64,000 nucleotides of DNA from a virus. The notes under the pieces are model-generated. The model was not told the DNA's origin and searched no databases. It saw nothing but the letters and a program-made list of their open reading frames with translations. Positions within the stretch are counted from its first letter, which is position 1; every line of letters begins with the position of its first letter. The stretch lies in IMG/VR virus record IMGVR_UViG_3300048586_000548, positions 29,494-93,493 of that record; one strand, 5' to 3'. Positions 1 through 7,330 of this stretch are shown here, in pieces. The position numbers and the translations under genes are program-made.

Positions 1-2
1 TC

Positions 3-794
3 GAGCGGTTCAAGGACTTCCACGAAGTGCCGACACGTCGGTACTGGGCGTTCCGAGGTACCCACGCCCACGCCATCGTGGAGGGTGCGCAGGACTTGAT
101 CGCGCAGTACGGCTGGCTGCAAGAGATTCGGATGGCCACGGAGTTGACGTACGATCTGCCGCAGCCCGTGTTCGAGAACGGCGTGTGGACCGGCGACTTT
201 GATTCCACCCAAGACCTGATCATCAAGGTCCGGGGCACGTGTGACGCGTATAACCCGTTGCGGGGTCCGGACTTGGTGGACTGTAAGTCGATGGCGGACA
301 AGAAGGTCGACATGATGATCAAGGGGTCCACCCCCGGCACGTACAGCAAGAACCTGCAGGACAGCTGGGTGGCCCAGCTCAACATTTACCGGTACCTGAT
401 CAGCAAGACCCCGGTGCCTGCCGAGGTGCACGCGGCGTACGCGTCCTTCGGGCTGCCTGCGCTCACGGATCCGTTGTTCCCGGCCCCGGAGCGGTTGTTC
501 ATCCAGGGCATTGCGATGATGTCGCACCCGGTGAGCGGGTCGCGGCTGGCCCACAAGCAGTACGGCAAGTACACGATCTACGACATCGACCACGTGCCGG
601 TGTGGTCGCTGCAGGACATTGAAGACTTCATCCGGCCGCAGGCGCTGATGTGGTACAAGGCGCTGAACATGAAGCAGACCCCGCCGGTGGTCCCGAAGGA
701 CAAGGACTGGCTGTGCCGGAGCTGCGCATTTGAGGGAAAAGACTGCTTCCCCGCGGACGAGCGCGGCCAGGAAGCCCCCTTCCCCGGGCCGTAA
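3..794 (+). CDS. PD-(D/E)XK (Cas4/RecB-like) nuclease, 5' end outside the window
   Basis: The frame is open to the left edge, so the N-terminus is missing; GTG at 27 is only the first start codon inside the window. About 263 residues remain. An RGTHAH segment near the visible start resembles the first histidine motif of RecB/Cas4-type nucleases. VRGTCDAY followed by DLVDCKS gives the acidic residue and D-x-K of the PD-(D/E)XK core. The C-terminus has C-x2-C-x6-C (CRSCAFEGKDC), the kind of cysteine cluster that binds 4Fe-4S in Cas4/AddB-type enzymes; a fourth Cys could lie in the missing part. Phage members of this family process DNA ends during recombination or replication. The stop codon TAA lies inside the GTAAGGT box of the next promoter. 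Confidence 0.8.
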   Translation, partial: ERFKDFHEVPTRRYWAFRGTHAHAIVEGAQDLIAQYGWLQEIRMATELTYDLPQPVFENGVWTGDFDSTQDLIIKVRGTCDAYNPLRGPDLVDCKSMADKKVDMMIKGSTPGTYSKNLQDSWVAQLNIYRYLISKTPVPAEVHAAYASFGLPALTDPLFPAPERLFIQGIAMMSHPVSGSRLAHKQYGKYTIYDIDHVPVWSLQDIEDFIRPQALMWYKALNMKQTPPVVPKDKDWLCRSCAFEGKDCFPADERGQEAPFPGP

Positions 795-815
795 GGTTTT
801 CGTCCGCTCGTCGAA
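791..815 (+). promoter_or_regulatory. Putative phage promoter GTAAGGT-N15-GAA (early + strand operon)
   Basis: GTAAGGT at 791-797, exactly 15 bases, then GAA at 813-815. The same bipartite element with identical spacing occurs on the - strand at 13978, 15606, 28690, 43676, 55551 and 60199, each time ahead of a gene start. This is the only + strand copy and heads the operon starting at 848, 32 bases downstream. The -35/-10 reading is inference from fixed spacing and placement. Confidence 0.65.
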
Positions 816-849
816 TAGGGTTGCACCGCTTACTGGAGCGCAACCCTAT
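815..849 (+). repeat. Perfect 10-bp inverted repeat spanning -10 box to start codon
   Basis: Arms 815-824 (ATAGGGTTGC) and 840-849 (GCAACCCTAT) are perfect reverse complements around a 15-base loop. The first arm begins on the last A of the GAA box and the second includes the first two bases of the ATG at 848. The Shine-Dalgarno GGAG (835-838) is in the loop. It could be an operator, or an RNA hairpin exposing the ribosome site if transcription starts early enough. Confidence 0.6.
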
Positions 850-1249
850 GACGAGCAATCTCTCAGACGCTTTCACCTCCGCCTACACGCTGGCCTACAC
901 GGCCCGCGTGGCGCAGGGGAACGTCGTCGGAGAAGGCTCAGCGCCCTTCCGAGCGGTGTTCAGCGCGCTGGTGGCTGGGGCCCAGCGATGGGCGGACACC
1001 CTGAGCGATCGGCACACCGACCGGTACGAGCTGTTGACGGTCTCTCCGATCACCCCCTCACCCAGTTTGGAAATTTCCCACCCGCTGGGCTTGGCTCATC
1101 AGGTGGAGCGCGCGCTGCACAACTTCCAGATCCTGCTCGCAGCGTTGCGGATCCCCTACCTGGACGATCCGCTGACGCTCGCAGTGTTGACAGAGGTGCA
1201 GCGGGAGGCTGCGCACCTGTCCCGGACGCTTTCTGCCCAGATGGGCTAA
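848..1249 (+). CDS. Small hypothetical phage protein (133 aa)
   Basis: Start chosen at ATG 848 because GGAG lies at 835-838; an upstream TTG-initiated extension lacks a ribosome site. The protein begins MTSNLSDAF and appears mostly alpha-helical, with no membrane segment, cysteine cluster or catalytic motif I recognise. It is the first gene after the GTAAGGT promoter at 791 and sits between the nuclease and the SSB-like gene, so a role in early DNA metabolism is plausible but not shown. Confidence 0.65.
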   Translation: MTSNLSDAFTSAYTLAYTARVAQGNVVGEGSAPFRAVFSALVAGAQRWADTLSDRHTDRYELLTVSPITPSPSLEISHPLGLAHQVERALHNFQILLAALRIPYLDDPLTLAVLTEVQREAAHLSRTLSAQMG

Positions 1250-1272
1250 ACCACTTTTTCAGCGAGCAAACT

Positions 1273-1773
1273 ATGGCGAAGACTCTGCGCTTTCGGGTGC
1301 ACAACTGCAAGGCTGTCAGCAAGAACTCCCTGATGGTGTTCGATCTGGCGATCGGCTATCAGGACGAGGACACGTTCGTGGGCGTCGTGGACGTGCGCGG
1401 CTGCTGGCTCAAGCAGAAGAACGACGGCTCCGGCAACTACGTGTCGTTCCCCTCGAAGCAGCGCTTTACGCGGGACGGTGAAGCGGTGAAGGACGACAAC
1501 GGGTACAACGTCTACGACAACATCGTGGATCTGTACCTCGAACTGGGGGCCAATCCCGACAAGGCAGACAAGCGGGCGCCGACCAAGGCGGCCTGGGCCT
1601 TTCGGAAGTGGCTGATCGACGAGGCCACGAAGATGTACAAGGAGCTGGGGGCCTCGGCTCCGGCCGCGGCCGCTCCGGCGGCGAAGCCTGCCAGCAAGCC
1701 CGCGAGCAAGCCTGCCCCGGCGCCCATGCCGGATGCGGATGATGACGACGGGGACGGCGGCTACCCCTTCTGA
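1273..1773 (+). CDS. Single-stranded DNA-binding protein-like, acidic C-terminal tip
   Basis: 166 aa from ATG 1273. Residues 1 to about 130 are a compact domain with many beta-prone segments. Next is a low-complexity Ala/Pro/Lys linker with repeated ASKP units, then an acidic tip DADDDDGDGGYPF ending in Phe. That order (folded domain, flexible linker, acidic tip with terminal aromatic) is the hallmark of SSB proteins and T7 gp2.5-type proteins, whose tip recruits polymerase and helicase. The OB-fold itself is not provable by eye. Its neighbours are a nuclease and ribonucleotide reductase, which fits replication. Its stop overlaps the next start (TGATG). Confidence 0.65.
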   Translation: MAKTLRFRVHNCKAVSKNSLMVFDLAIGYQDEDTFVGVVDVRGCWLKQKNDGSGNYVSFPSKQRFTRDGEAVKDDNGYNVYDNIVDLYLELGANPDKADKRAPTKAAWAFRKWLIDEATKMYKELGASAPAAAAPAAKPASKPASKPAPAPMPDADDDDGDGGYPF

Positions 1774-2114
1774 TGACGGACCGACCGGCACTGAGCTACG
1801 CCGCGGTGGCGGTCACCCTGGAGCTCTCCCGGCTGCGCAGCAGCTTGCGGGTCGGGATGGCTCTGGTCCAGCGGTTCCCCCAGGAAGACGACTGGTGGGC
1901 GCTGCTGGACGACCCCGAGATCATTGACAGTTTGAACGCCCTGGCGGAAGTGGTGAACGACATGCGCGTGGATACGGCTGAGGCCACCACGGCAGAAGAA
2001 GTGGCTGCAGGAGTGGCTGCGCACCATGACCGGGCGGTAGAAGCGGTGAGTTTGGTGGCGGAGGTGTTGGGCGTGCCGAGTGAGGATCTCTTGGCCGTGC
2101 TGGCCGAAGCCTAA
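1773..2114 (+). CDS. Hypothetical helical protein (113 aa)
   Basis: ATG at 1773 shares a base with the stop of the SSB-like gene, so translation is probably coupled. The protein is rich in Ala, Leu, Val and Glu, predicted helical, without cysteines, membrane segments or known motifs. I do not recognise a family. Its position downstream of the SSB-like gene and upstream of ribonucleotide reductase suggests an accessory replication role at most. Confidence 0.6.
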   Translation: MTDRPALSYAAVAVTLELSRLRSSLRVGMALVQRFPQEDDWWALLDDPEIIDSLNALAEVVNDMRVDTAEATTAEEVAAGVAAHHDRAVEAVSLVAEVLGVPSEDLLAVLAEA

Positions 2115-2148
2115 GCCGTCGTAGGACTAACCACACAATCGAAAACTC

Positions 2149-2178
2149 GTGGTGGGGTCGACCTACTGATCCCACTAC
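2149..2178 (+). promoter_or_regulatory. Leader hairpin upstream of ribonucleotide reductase
   Basis: Arms 2149-2156 (GTGGTGGG) and 2171-2178 (CCCACTAC) pair over 8 bp with one G-U. The 14-base loop contains TCGACCTACT, the same ten bases as in the loop of the leader hairpin at 28630-28664. It begins five bases after a GAA (2141-2143) preceded by GTAGGA, possibly a degenerate form of the GTAAGGT promoter. Confidence 0.45.
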
Positions 2179-2193
2179 TCACTGAGGGTTTGC

Positions 2194-5100
2194 ATGCGCA
2201 CGCCACCGTTCACGCTGTCTGACGACTTTTTGGCCCCCTACCAGACCATCACTCCGCCCTTCGGCTTCAACGGCCTGGGGGAGTTGGTGTATTTGCGGAC
2301 GTACAGCCGCGTCAAAGCGGACGGCACGCAAGAACGGTGGTGGGAAACCGTGCGCCGCGTGGTGGAAGGCACGTACACCATGCAGAAGCGCTGGATCACT
2401 GAACACCACCTGGGCTGGAGCGAGCGCAAGGCGCAGCGCTCGGCGCAGGAGATGTACGATCGCATGTTCTACATGAAGTTCCTGCCGCCGGGTCGCGGGC
2501 TGTGGGCCATGGGCTCGCCGCTGACGGAAGGTCGGGAGACTTTTGCGGCCTTGAACAACTGCAGTTTTGTCAGCACGAAGGACCTGGCATCGGACCTGGC
2601 TGATCCGTTCACGTTCCTGATGGACGCCTCGATGCTGGGCATCGGGGTGGGCTTCGACACCGCTGGGGCAGGCATGCTGGCGCTGCACGCGCCGAACCCG
2701 CTGCTGGCTGAGACTTACGTCGTGCCGGACACCCGTGAAGGCTGGGTGGAAGCCTTGAAGCTGAAGCTGCTGTCGTACTTCTGCCCGGATCAGGGTGTGG
2801 TGGAGTACGACTTCTCGCTGGTGCGTCCCGAGGGGGAGCCCATTAAGGGCTTCGGTGGGGTGGCGGCGGGCCCTGGTCCGCTTAAGGACCTGCTGGGCGC
2901 CGTGGACGGGGTGCTCGAGCGCGAGCGGGCAACCGGCGACGGCACGTTGAGCGTGACTGGGATCACAGACATTTGCAACCTGACCGCCAAGTGCGTGGTA
3001 GCAGGTAACGTGCGTCGAAGTGCTCTCATTAGTTTCGGCGAAGCCGACGACGAGGAATTCCTCGACCTGAAGAATTACGAAGTGAATCCGCATCGCGCTG
3101 CATACGGGTGGACCAGCAACAACTCGGTGTTCGCCAAGCTTGGCATGGACTACGGTCCGAGCACTGAGCGCGTGGTGCGCAACGGTGAGCCGGGATACAT
3201 GTGGCTGGAGAACGCGCAGGCCTACAGTCGCATGGTGGACGAGGCCGATTTCAAGGACGCGCGCGTGATGGGGACCAACCCCTGTGGTGAACAAGGATTG
3301 GAATCGTATGAGCTGTGCTGTGTCTCGGCCGACACTCGGATCCATACTCGCGCAGGTGCGCTGCCGATTGGAGACCTCGTTGGGCAAGCTGTCGAGGTCT
3401 GGAACGGTGCAGAGTGGTCGGAAGTCACACCATACCTCGCGGGGTACAACAAGCAGATGTACCGGGTTACGCTGTCTGACGGCTCGTTTCTCGATGTGAC
3501 CGACAACCATCGTTGGCTGGCGCGCCCCGACACAGCCCGCAAGTTCCGGGACATGACAACTCTGCAGCTGACGCCCGGCGATGTATTGCCTGAGTTCTCA
3601 CTGGGAGACGTCGTTGGCGAAGCGCAGCCGATGGCGTACGAGTACGGCTTTTTTGCGGGTGATGGATACATGGACAAGGGTGTCCCCATGCTGGCGCTGT
3701 TCGGGGAGGCGAAACAGTCTATCACAAGCTCCATCTCGGGGCGCGTCTATGCGGAGGAGTTCCCGAAGGGGTACAACGTTTCGCGTCAGCGTGTCAACTT
3801 GGTGGACGTGTGTGATGCTGCGCTTGCGACACAGCTTCGGCGCAGTGACGGTCTTCCCGCGGAGGTGTTTACCTGGGACCGCGAGAGTACGGCGCAGTTT
3901 ATCGCTGGATACATCGATGCTGACGGGTCCATTAGCAATTCCGGAACGGGCGGGGAAGGGCTCAAACTGCACGGCCCTGAAGGAAAGATGCGTGACGTGC
4001 AAACGCTGCTGCGGCGTATTGGTGTTGACCACGCGTCCGTGTATGTACTCAAGGGCCAGAAGAGCACGCTGACCATCAATGGCCGGGAGACGCATCGCAA
4101 TTATGACCAGTGGGTTTGCCAGGTCCCCTCCTTCGAGGCGGATGCGGTACCCACTCGGGTCAAAGTGCGTTCTTCCACCGCGAGTCGGTTTGCAAAGAAC
4201 AATGCCCACCCTGAGGGTGCGCTGATTGACCGCGCACGGAAGCAGCGGGTGGTCAGCATTGTGCCGTTGGGTATGCAGGACAGCTACTGCTTCACCGAAC
4301 CGAAGCGCGGTATGGGCGTGTTCGGCAACGTACTGACCTACCAGTGCCTGGTGGAAACGTTCCCAACAAACCACGACTCGCTTGAAGACTATCAGCGCAC
4401 CTTGAAGTTCGCGTACTTGTACGGCAAGACGGTCACCCTCGGACGCACGCACTGGGAGCGCACGAACCGGGTGATGCTCCGCAACCGCCGCATCGGATTG
4501 TCGCAGTCGGGCATTCAGCAGGCCGTGGCGAAGCTGGGCATCGAGGAGTACCGAGAGTGGTGCGAGGCAGGATACGCCACCGTGCAGTACTACGACAAGG
4601 TGTATTCAGAGTGGCTGGCGATTCCGCGCTCGATCAAGGTCACCACGGTCAAGCCCTCGGGGTCGGTGTCGCTGCTGGCAGGCGCCACGCCGGGTATGCA
4701 CTGGCCGGAGGCGTTGACGTACGTGCGCCGCATGCGCCTGGGCCGCAACAGCGATCTGCTGCCTGCACTGCAGGCCGCGGGGTATCCGATCGAACCCGCG
4801 GTGGGCAGTGAAGACTCGACGTTGGTGGTGGAGATTCCGGTCCGCATCGGCGATGCCGTGCGCCCAGCCCACCAAGTGTCGATGTGGGAACAGCTGGCGA
4901 TGGCCGCGTTTCTCCAGCGCTACTGGTCGGATAACCAGGTCTCGGCGACGGTCACCTTTGATCCGGCGACGGAAGGTCCGCAGCTGGCGCATGCGCTGGA
5001 CTACTACCAGTACCAGCTCAAGGGCATTTCGTGCTTGCCGCGCACGCCTGCCGGGGCCTACGCCCAGATGCCATACGAGGCGATCACGGTCGAGGAATAC

Positions 5101-5199
5101 GAAGCACGTGCCGCGGCGCTGACCCCCGTGCAGTTCGGGTCGACGCACGACGAGGCCGTGCCTGAGCGATTCTGCTCTAATGACACCTGTACGGTGTAA
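2194..5199 (+). CDS. nrdJ: Class II adenosylcobalamin-dependent ribonucleotide reductase with intein
   Basis: 1001 aa precursor; about 659 aa after removal of the intein (residues 376-717). It reduces ribonucleoside di- or triphosphates to deoxy forms for phage DNA synthesis. NPCGEQ at 362-367 supplies the conserved Asn, thiyl-radical Cys (C364) and Glu. C123 (NNCSF) and C375 match the active-site disulfide pair of the Lactobacillus leichmannii enzyme; C375 is 11 residues after C364, as in that enzyme. The C-terminal CSNDTC (994-999) matches its C-x4-C thioredoxin-reducible pair. No B subunit gene is nearby, as expected for class II. The start at ATG 2194 follows a GAGGG ribosome site. The thioredoxin-like gene at 5530 may be its reductant partner. 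Confidence 0.92.
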   Translation: MRTPPFTLSDDFLAPYQTITPPFGFNGLGELVYLRTYSRVKADGTQERWWETVRRVVEGTYTMQKRWITEHHLGWSERKAQRSAQEMYDRMFYMKFLPPGRGLWAMGSPLTEGRETFAALNNCSFVSTKDLASDLADPFTFLMDASMLGIGVGFDTAGAGMLALHAPNPLLAETYVVPDTREGWVEALKLKLLSYFCPDQGVVEYDFSLVRPEGEPIKGFGGVAAGPGPLKDLLGAVDGVLERERATGDGTLSVTGITDICNLTAKCVVAGNVRRSALISFGEADDEEFLDLKNYEVNPHRAAYGWTSNNSVFAKLGMDYGPSTERVVRNGEPGYMWLENAQAYSRMVDEADFKDARVMGTNPCGEQGLESYELCCVSADTRIHTRAGALPIGDLVGQAVEVWNGAEWSEVTPYLAGYNKQMYRVTLSDGSFLDVTDNHRWLARPDTARKFRDMTTLQLTPGDVLPEFSLGDVVGEAQPMAYEYGFFAGDGYMDKGVPMLALFGEAKQSITSSISGRVYAEEFPKGYNVSRQRVNLVDVCDAALATQLRRSDGLPAEVFTWDRESTAQFIAGYIDADGSISNSGTGGEGLKLHGPEGKMRDVQTLLRRIGVDHASVYVLKGQKSTLTINGRETHRNYDQWVCQVPSFEADAVPTRVKVRSSTASRFAKNNAHPEGALIDRARKQRVVSIVPLGMQDSYCFTEPKRGMGVFGNVLTYQCLVETFPTNHDSLEDYQRTLKFAYLYGKTVTLGRTHWERTNRVMLRNRRIGLSQSGIQQAVAKLGIEEYREWCEAGYATVQYYDKVYSEWLAIPRSIKVTTVKPSGSVSLLAGATPGMHWPEALTYVRRMRLGRNSDLLPALQAAGYPIEPAVGSEDSTLVVEIPVRIGDAVRPAHQVSMWEQLAMAAFLQRYWSDNQVSATVTFDPATEGPQLAHALDYYQYQLKGISCLPRTPAGAYAQMPYEAITVEEYEARAAALTPVQFGSTHDEAVPERFCSNDTCTV
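3319..4344 (+). other. Intein with LAGLIDADG homing endonuclease inside nrdJ
   Basis: 342 aa, residues 376-717 of the precursor. It starts with Cys376 (CVSADTRIHT, block A), has the block B T-x2-H pattern at T436-H439, LAGLIDADG-type helices at about 484-492 (FFAGDGYM) and 569-578 (AGYIDADG), and ends GNVLTYQ followed by Cys718 as the +1 residue. The HINT domain self-splices; the endonuclease spreads the element. The C-terminal residue is Gln and the penultimate one Tyr, instead of the usual His-Asn. It sits directly after redox Cys375, so the reductase needs splicing to be active. Confidence 0.9.
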
Positions 5200-5209
5200 G
5201 GGGACGACG

Positions 5210-5533
5210 ATGCACCACAACACCAAGCCGCTCTTCGAAGACATGCACGTGTGCTGCTTCCACCAGCAGTCCAGCTACGGCACGACCTACGGGGCGTACT
5301 CGGAGATTTGCTGCCACTGCGGCGCGCACCGGATGCGGTACCCGGGCGTGCCGGAAGGGCACGGGCCGTACTACCCGCGGGACAACACCTGGATTCCGTA
5401 CACACCGTTCTCGGGCGGCACCACGAGCGGCTCAGGAACGTCCTGGACGTTCGCCGAGTGTGCGAAGGACTGCCAACACCTGAACGACGGACGGTGCACG
5501 TGCGGCCCGACGATCACCAGGGCGCAGCCGTGA
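5210..5533 (+). CDS. Cysteine/histidine-rich small protein, probable zinc binder
   Basis: 107 aa. Start chosen at ATG 5210, preceded by AAGGGGA at 5198-5204, rather than an upstream in-frame start inside the nrdJ coding region. Cys/His groups occur at HVCCFH, EICCHCGAHR and near the C-terminus at ECAKDCQH and RCTCGP, enough for one or two structural zinc sites. The middle is rich in Tyr, Gly and Pro. No family recognised. It lies between nrdJ and a thioredoxin-fold gene, with its TGA overlapping the next GTG. Confidence 0.65.
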   Translation: MHHNTKPLFEDMHVCCFHQQSSYGTTYGAYSEICCHCGAHRMRYPGVPEGHGPYYPRDNTWIPYTPFSGGTTSGSGTSWTFAECAKDCQHLNDGRCTCGPTITRAQP

Positions 5534-5799
5534 CCGAGCTGTACTACTTCTTCGACCCGCGGGACAAGGCGTGTACGGTTGGTGAACGCGTGGCGGCTGT
5601 TGCCGCCGCGCTGGAGCTGCCGATGCAGTCGCTGAGCGCGCGGGACGCTCCGGCCGGACGGTTGGTCCTGGCGTTTGGGCTGTTGGACATTCCCGCGGTC
5701 GTCGTGGTGCGCGACAAGCACTACGTGGCGACGATCGACGGGGCGGACCTGCGAAATGCGGTGCGCCTGGAGCGGCGCATCGCCCGGCTGATCGCGTGA
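5530..5799 (+). CDS. Thioredoxin/glutaredoxin-fold protein with a degenerate active site
   Basis: 89 aa from GTG 5530, which overlaps the previous stop (GTGA). The pattern is beta strand (ELYYFFD), active-site loop, helix, strand (RLVLAFG), then a conserved-looking IPAVVVV that matches the cis-Pro strand of thioredoxin folds, and a final helix. The usual C-x2-C is replaced by a single cysteine (KACTVGE), so a monothiol or non-redox role is possible. Its placement after a class II reductase with a C-terminal Cys pair suggests it could serve that enzyme; this is inference. Confidence 0.55.
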   Translation: MTELYYFFDPRDKACTVGERVAAVAAALELPMQSLSARDAPAGRLVLAFGLLDIPAVVVVRDKHYVATIDGADLRNAVRLERRIARLIA

Positions 5800-5936
5800 G
5801 CACGAAGAAGGCGGGCATGCTGACCACCTCGAAAGAGTGGGCCAAGCATTTGCGCGCGTACTGGAAGCGGAAATTCTGGAAACAAGAACGGAAAGCGGCG
5901 AAGACCTACACCAAGAAAGCCCCCTATGTCGATTAA
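5796..5936 (+). CDS. Tiny very basic protein (46 aa)
   Basis: GTG at 5796 overlaps the TGA of the preceding gene (GTGA), and its 3' end overlaps the next ATG at 5926, giving an uninterrupted coupled chain. The product begins VSTKKAGML and is strongly Lys/Arg/Trp-rich (AYWKRKFWKQERKAAK), so it may bind nucleic acid or be a peptide regulator. No homologue recognised. Support is position and overlap on both sides rather than sequence similarity. Confidence 0.5.
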   Translation: MSTKKAGMLTTSKEWAKHLRAYWKRKFWKQERKAAKTYTKKAPYVD

Positions 5937-6093
5937 GCTGCTCGGGTGGGCCCTGGTGCTCGCGCTGTACGTGACCGTCCTGAGCTGGTTGTTGGAAGAT
6001 CAAGGGACGTGCACCTGCACCGATTGTGGGGCGCGCTTTCCGCAGGGACGTCACAAGTGCCCGCAGACGGGCCGAACCAAGGTGTGCCGATGA
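5926..6093 (+). CDS. Small membrane-anchored zinc-ribbon protein (55 aa)
   Basis: ATG at 5926 lies within the end of the preceding small gene; its TGA overlaps the next ATG (ATGA at 6090). Residues 5-23 form one hydrophobic helix. The rest has CTCTDCGARFPQGRHKC, compatible with one zinc-ribbon site on the cytoplasmic side. No family recognised. The gene is well supported by overlaps on both sides. Confidence 0.6.
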   Translation: MSIKLLGWALVLALYVTVLSWLLEDQGTCTCTDCGARFPQGRHKCPQTGRTKVCR

Positions 6094-6782
6094 TTGTGTT
6101 CCTGGGAGACTTGCACGGCCGGTGGCAACGCCTGGAAGAACTCGACGTGCTCCTGGAACCCGGCGTGCCGGTGGTGCAGGTCGGGGATCTGGGCTGGTGG
6201 CCGCACTTGGTGCCGTACTGGGAAGCCTTGGGCCGGAGCCTGCAGCGCCCGGTGTATTGGATCGACGGTAATCACGAACATTTCCCGTCGTTGCCGCTGG
6301 AGGCGACGCGCCCCGTGGAACTCGCGCCGAACATGCACTATGTCCCGCGCGGCACGATCCTGGAGCTGAACAACCTGCGGTTGGGGTGCATTGGTGGGGC
6401 GTCCAGTGTGAACTACCAAGCGTGCACGGCCGGGGTGGATTGGTTCTGGCAGGAAGAGCTGCGGCCGCGAGACCGGGCGCGCGTCAACGAGTGGGCGCTG
6501 CCCGACGTGGACGTGCTGGTCACCCACGCCGCTCCGCAGTCGGTCGTTAACGTGTACTGCCCAGCGCGTGAGCTTCCGAATTGGGGACTGCCGGTGACGT
6601 GGACGAGCCCGGTCGCGGAGTTCCTCGAAACCACCTGGCAGCGGCTGGGGCAACCCCCGCTGGTGTGTGGTCATTACCACCGACCGGTGCAGCACGACAC
6701 CGTGCGCATTTTGGATATCGAAGAAGCCCTGGATTCGACGACCTGGTTGCGTCGGTTGTTGCTCGTCCAAGAACTCGGGTAG
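6090..6782 (+). CDS. Calcineurin-like metallophosphoesterase
   Basis: 230 aa from ATG 6090. The metal-binding motifs appear in order: GDLHG near the N-terminus, GD (VQVGDLGWW), GNHE (IDGNHEHF), H (LVTHAAP) and GHYH (CGHYHRP), which define a dinuclear phosphoesterase. Substrates of phage members range from 2',3'-cyclic phosphates to nucleotides and cannot be chosen here. It closes the + strand early operon, seven bases before the convergent gene ending at 6789. Confidence 0.88.
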   Translation: MIVFLGDLHGRWQRLEELDVLLEPGVPVVQVGDLGWWPHLVPYWEALGRSLQRPVYWIDGNHEHFPSLPLEATRPVELAPNMHYVPRGTILELNNLRLGCIGGASSVNYQACTAGVDWFWQEELRPRDRARVNEWALPDVDVLVTHAAPQSVVNVYCPARELPNWGLPVTWTSPVAEFLETTWQRLGQPPLVCGHYHRPVQHDTVRILDIEEALDSTTWLRRLLLVQELG

Positions 6783-6788
6783 CGGTCG

Positions 6789-7175
6789 TCAGGCGGGCGC
6801 CAGCCCGAGCCACACCAACGCGGGGTACCAGTCGTGGAACACCCGCACGTGGGCCAGCACCCCGACCTTGAACAGCACCATCCGCGCGATCCCGGTCTGC
6901 TGGCCGGGGTAGACCACGATCGCGGTACTGCGCTCTTCTAAGAAATCATAGAGCTCGAGGCGTGACACAAACTGCTCGACGTCCGCCTCGGAACGCAGGG
7001 CGCGGATCTGACGAAAATCCAGGAGGACCTTTTGTGTCGTTGCCCACTCGGGCTGTTGGGAAAGCAAACGCAAGGCGGCGACCAAGTCTTCAACGGAACT
7101 GTCTCCCACCCCATGAGCAAAAGCACAGAGCTCCGCAGGGACGAAGTGCCAAGCAAACGGGTACCAGCGTTGCAT
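6789..7175 (-). CDS. STAS/SpoIIAA-like single-domain protein
   Basis: 128 aa. The layout is a beta strand with VLLDFR, a helix, a second strand (TAIVVYPGQQTG), a helix, and a closing VFHDWYPALVWLGL. This matches small cytosolic bacterial proteins of the SpoIIAA/STAS type that end in a v-F-x-d-x2-x-A-x-x-W-L pattern. Such genes are normally chromosomal. It lies convergent to the early operon and about 155 bp from the attP core, the usual place for a lysogenic-conversion gene. Function unknown. Confidence 0.55.
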   Translation of the reverse strand: MQRWYPFAWHFVPAELCAFAHGVGDSSVEDLVAALRLLSQQPEWATTQKVLLDFRQIRALRSEADVEQFVSRLELYDFLEERSTAIVVYPGQQTGIARMVLFKVGVLAHVRVFHDWYPALVWLGLAPA

Positions 7176-7261
7176 AAGCCTCGACGCACTTTAGAAGTTG
7201 GGCAGGAATCCTAGGTGACCCCGCCCCCGCGCGCAACCCCTAACGACGTCTCCTGCAGGAC

Positions 7262-7284
7262 AATTGGTGACCCAATTGGTGACC
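7262..7284 (+). repeat. Tandem TTGGTGACC repeats (putative integrase arm sites, set 1)
   Basis: Two copies of AATTGGTGACC, with TTGGTGACC at 7264-7272 and 7276-7284, 12 bases apart. The same repeat recurs at 7490-7510 and 8680-8699 on the same strand. Paired direct repeats flanking a core are typical lambda-type arm sites. The 7176-7516 interval holds these, the tRNA-like core and an AT-richer stretch (about 7380-7490); I see no gene in it. Confidence 0.55.
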
Positions 7285-7330
7285 GCCCCGCGCAAACCCG
7301 CATTCCATAAGGGCTTTCCGGCTCCGCCTG

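Noticed and set aside
2123-2143. GTAGGA upstream of nrdJ as a full GTAAGGT promoter
   Set aside because: One base is missing from the first box and spacing is one shorter. Kept only as a possible degenerate site, supported by the leader hairpin.
5196-5220. GTAAGGG at the nrdJ stop as another promoter copy
   Set aside because: One base off in the first box and no GAA at spacing 15; it is better explained as the ribosome site of the gene at 5210.
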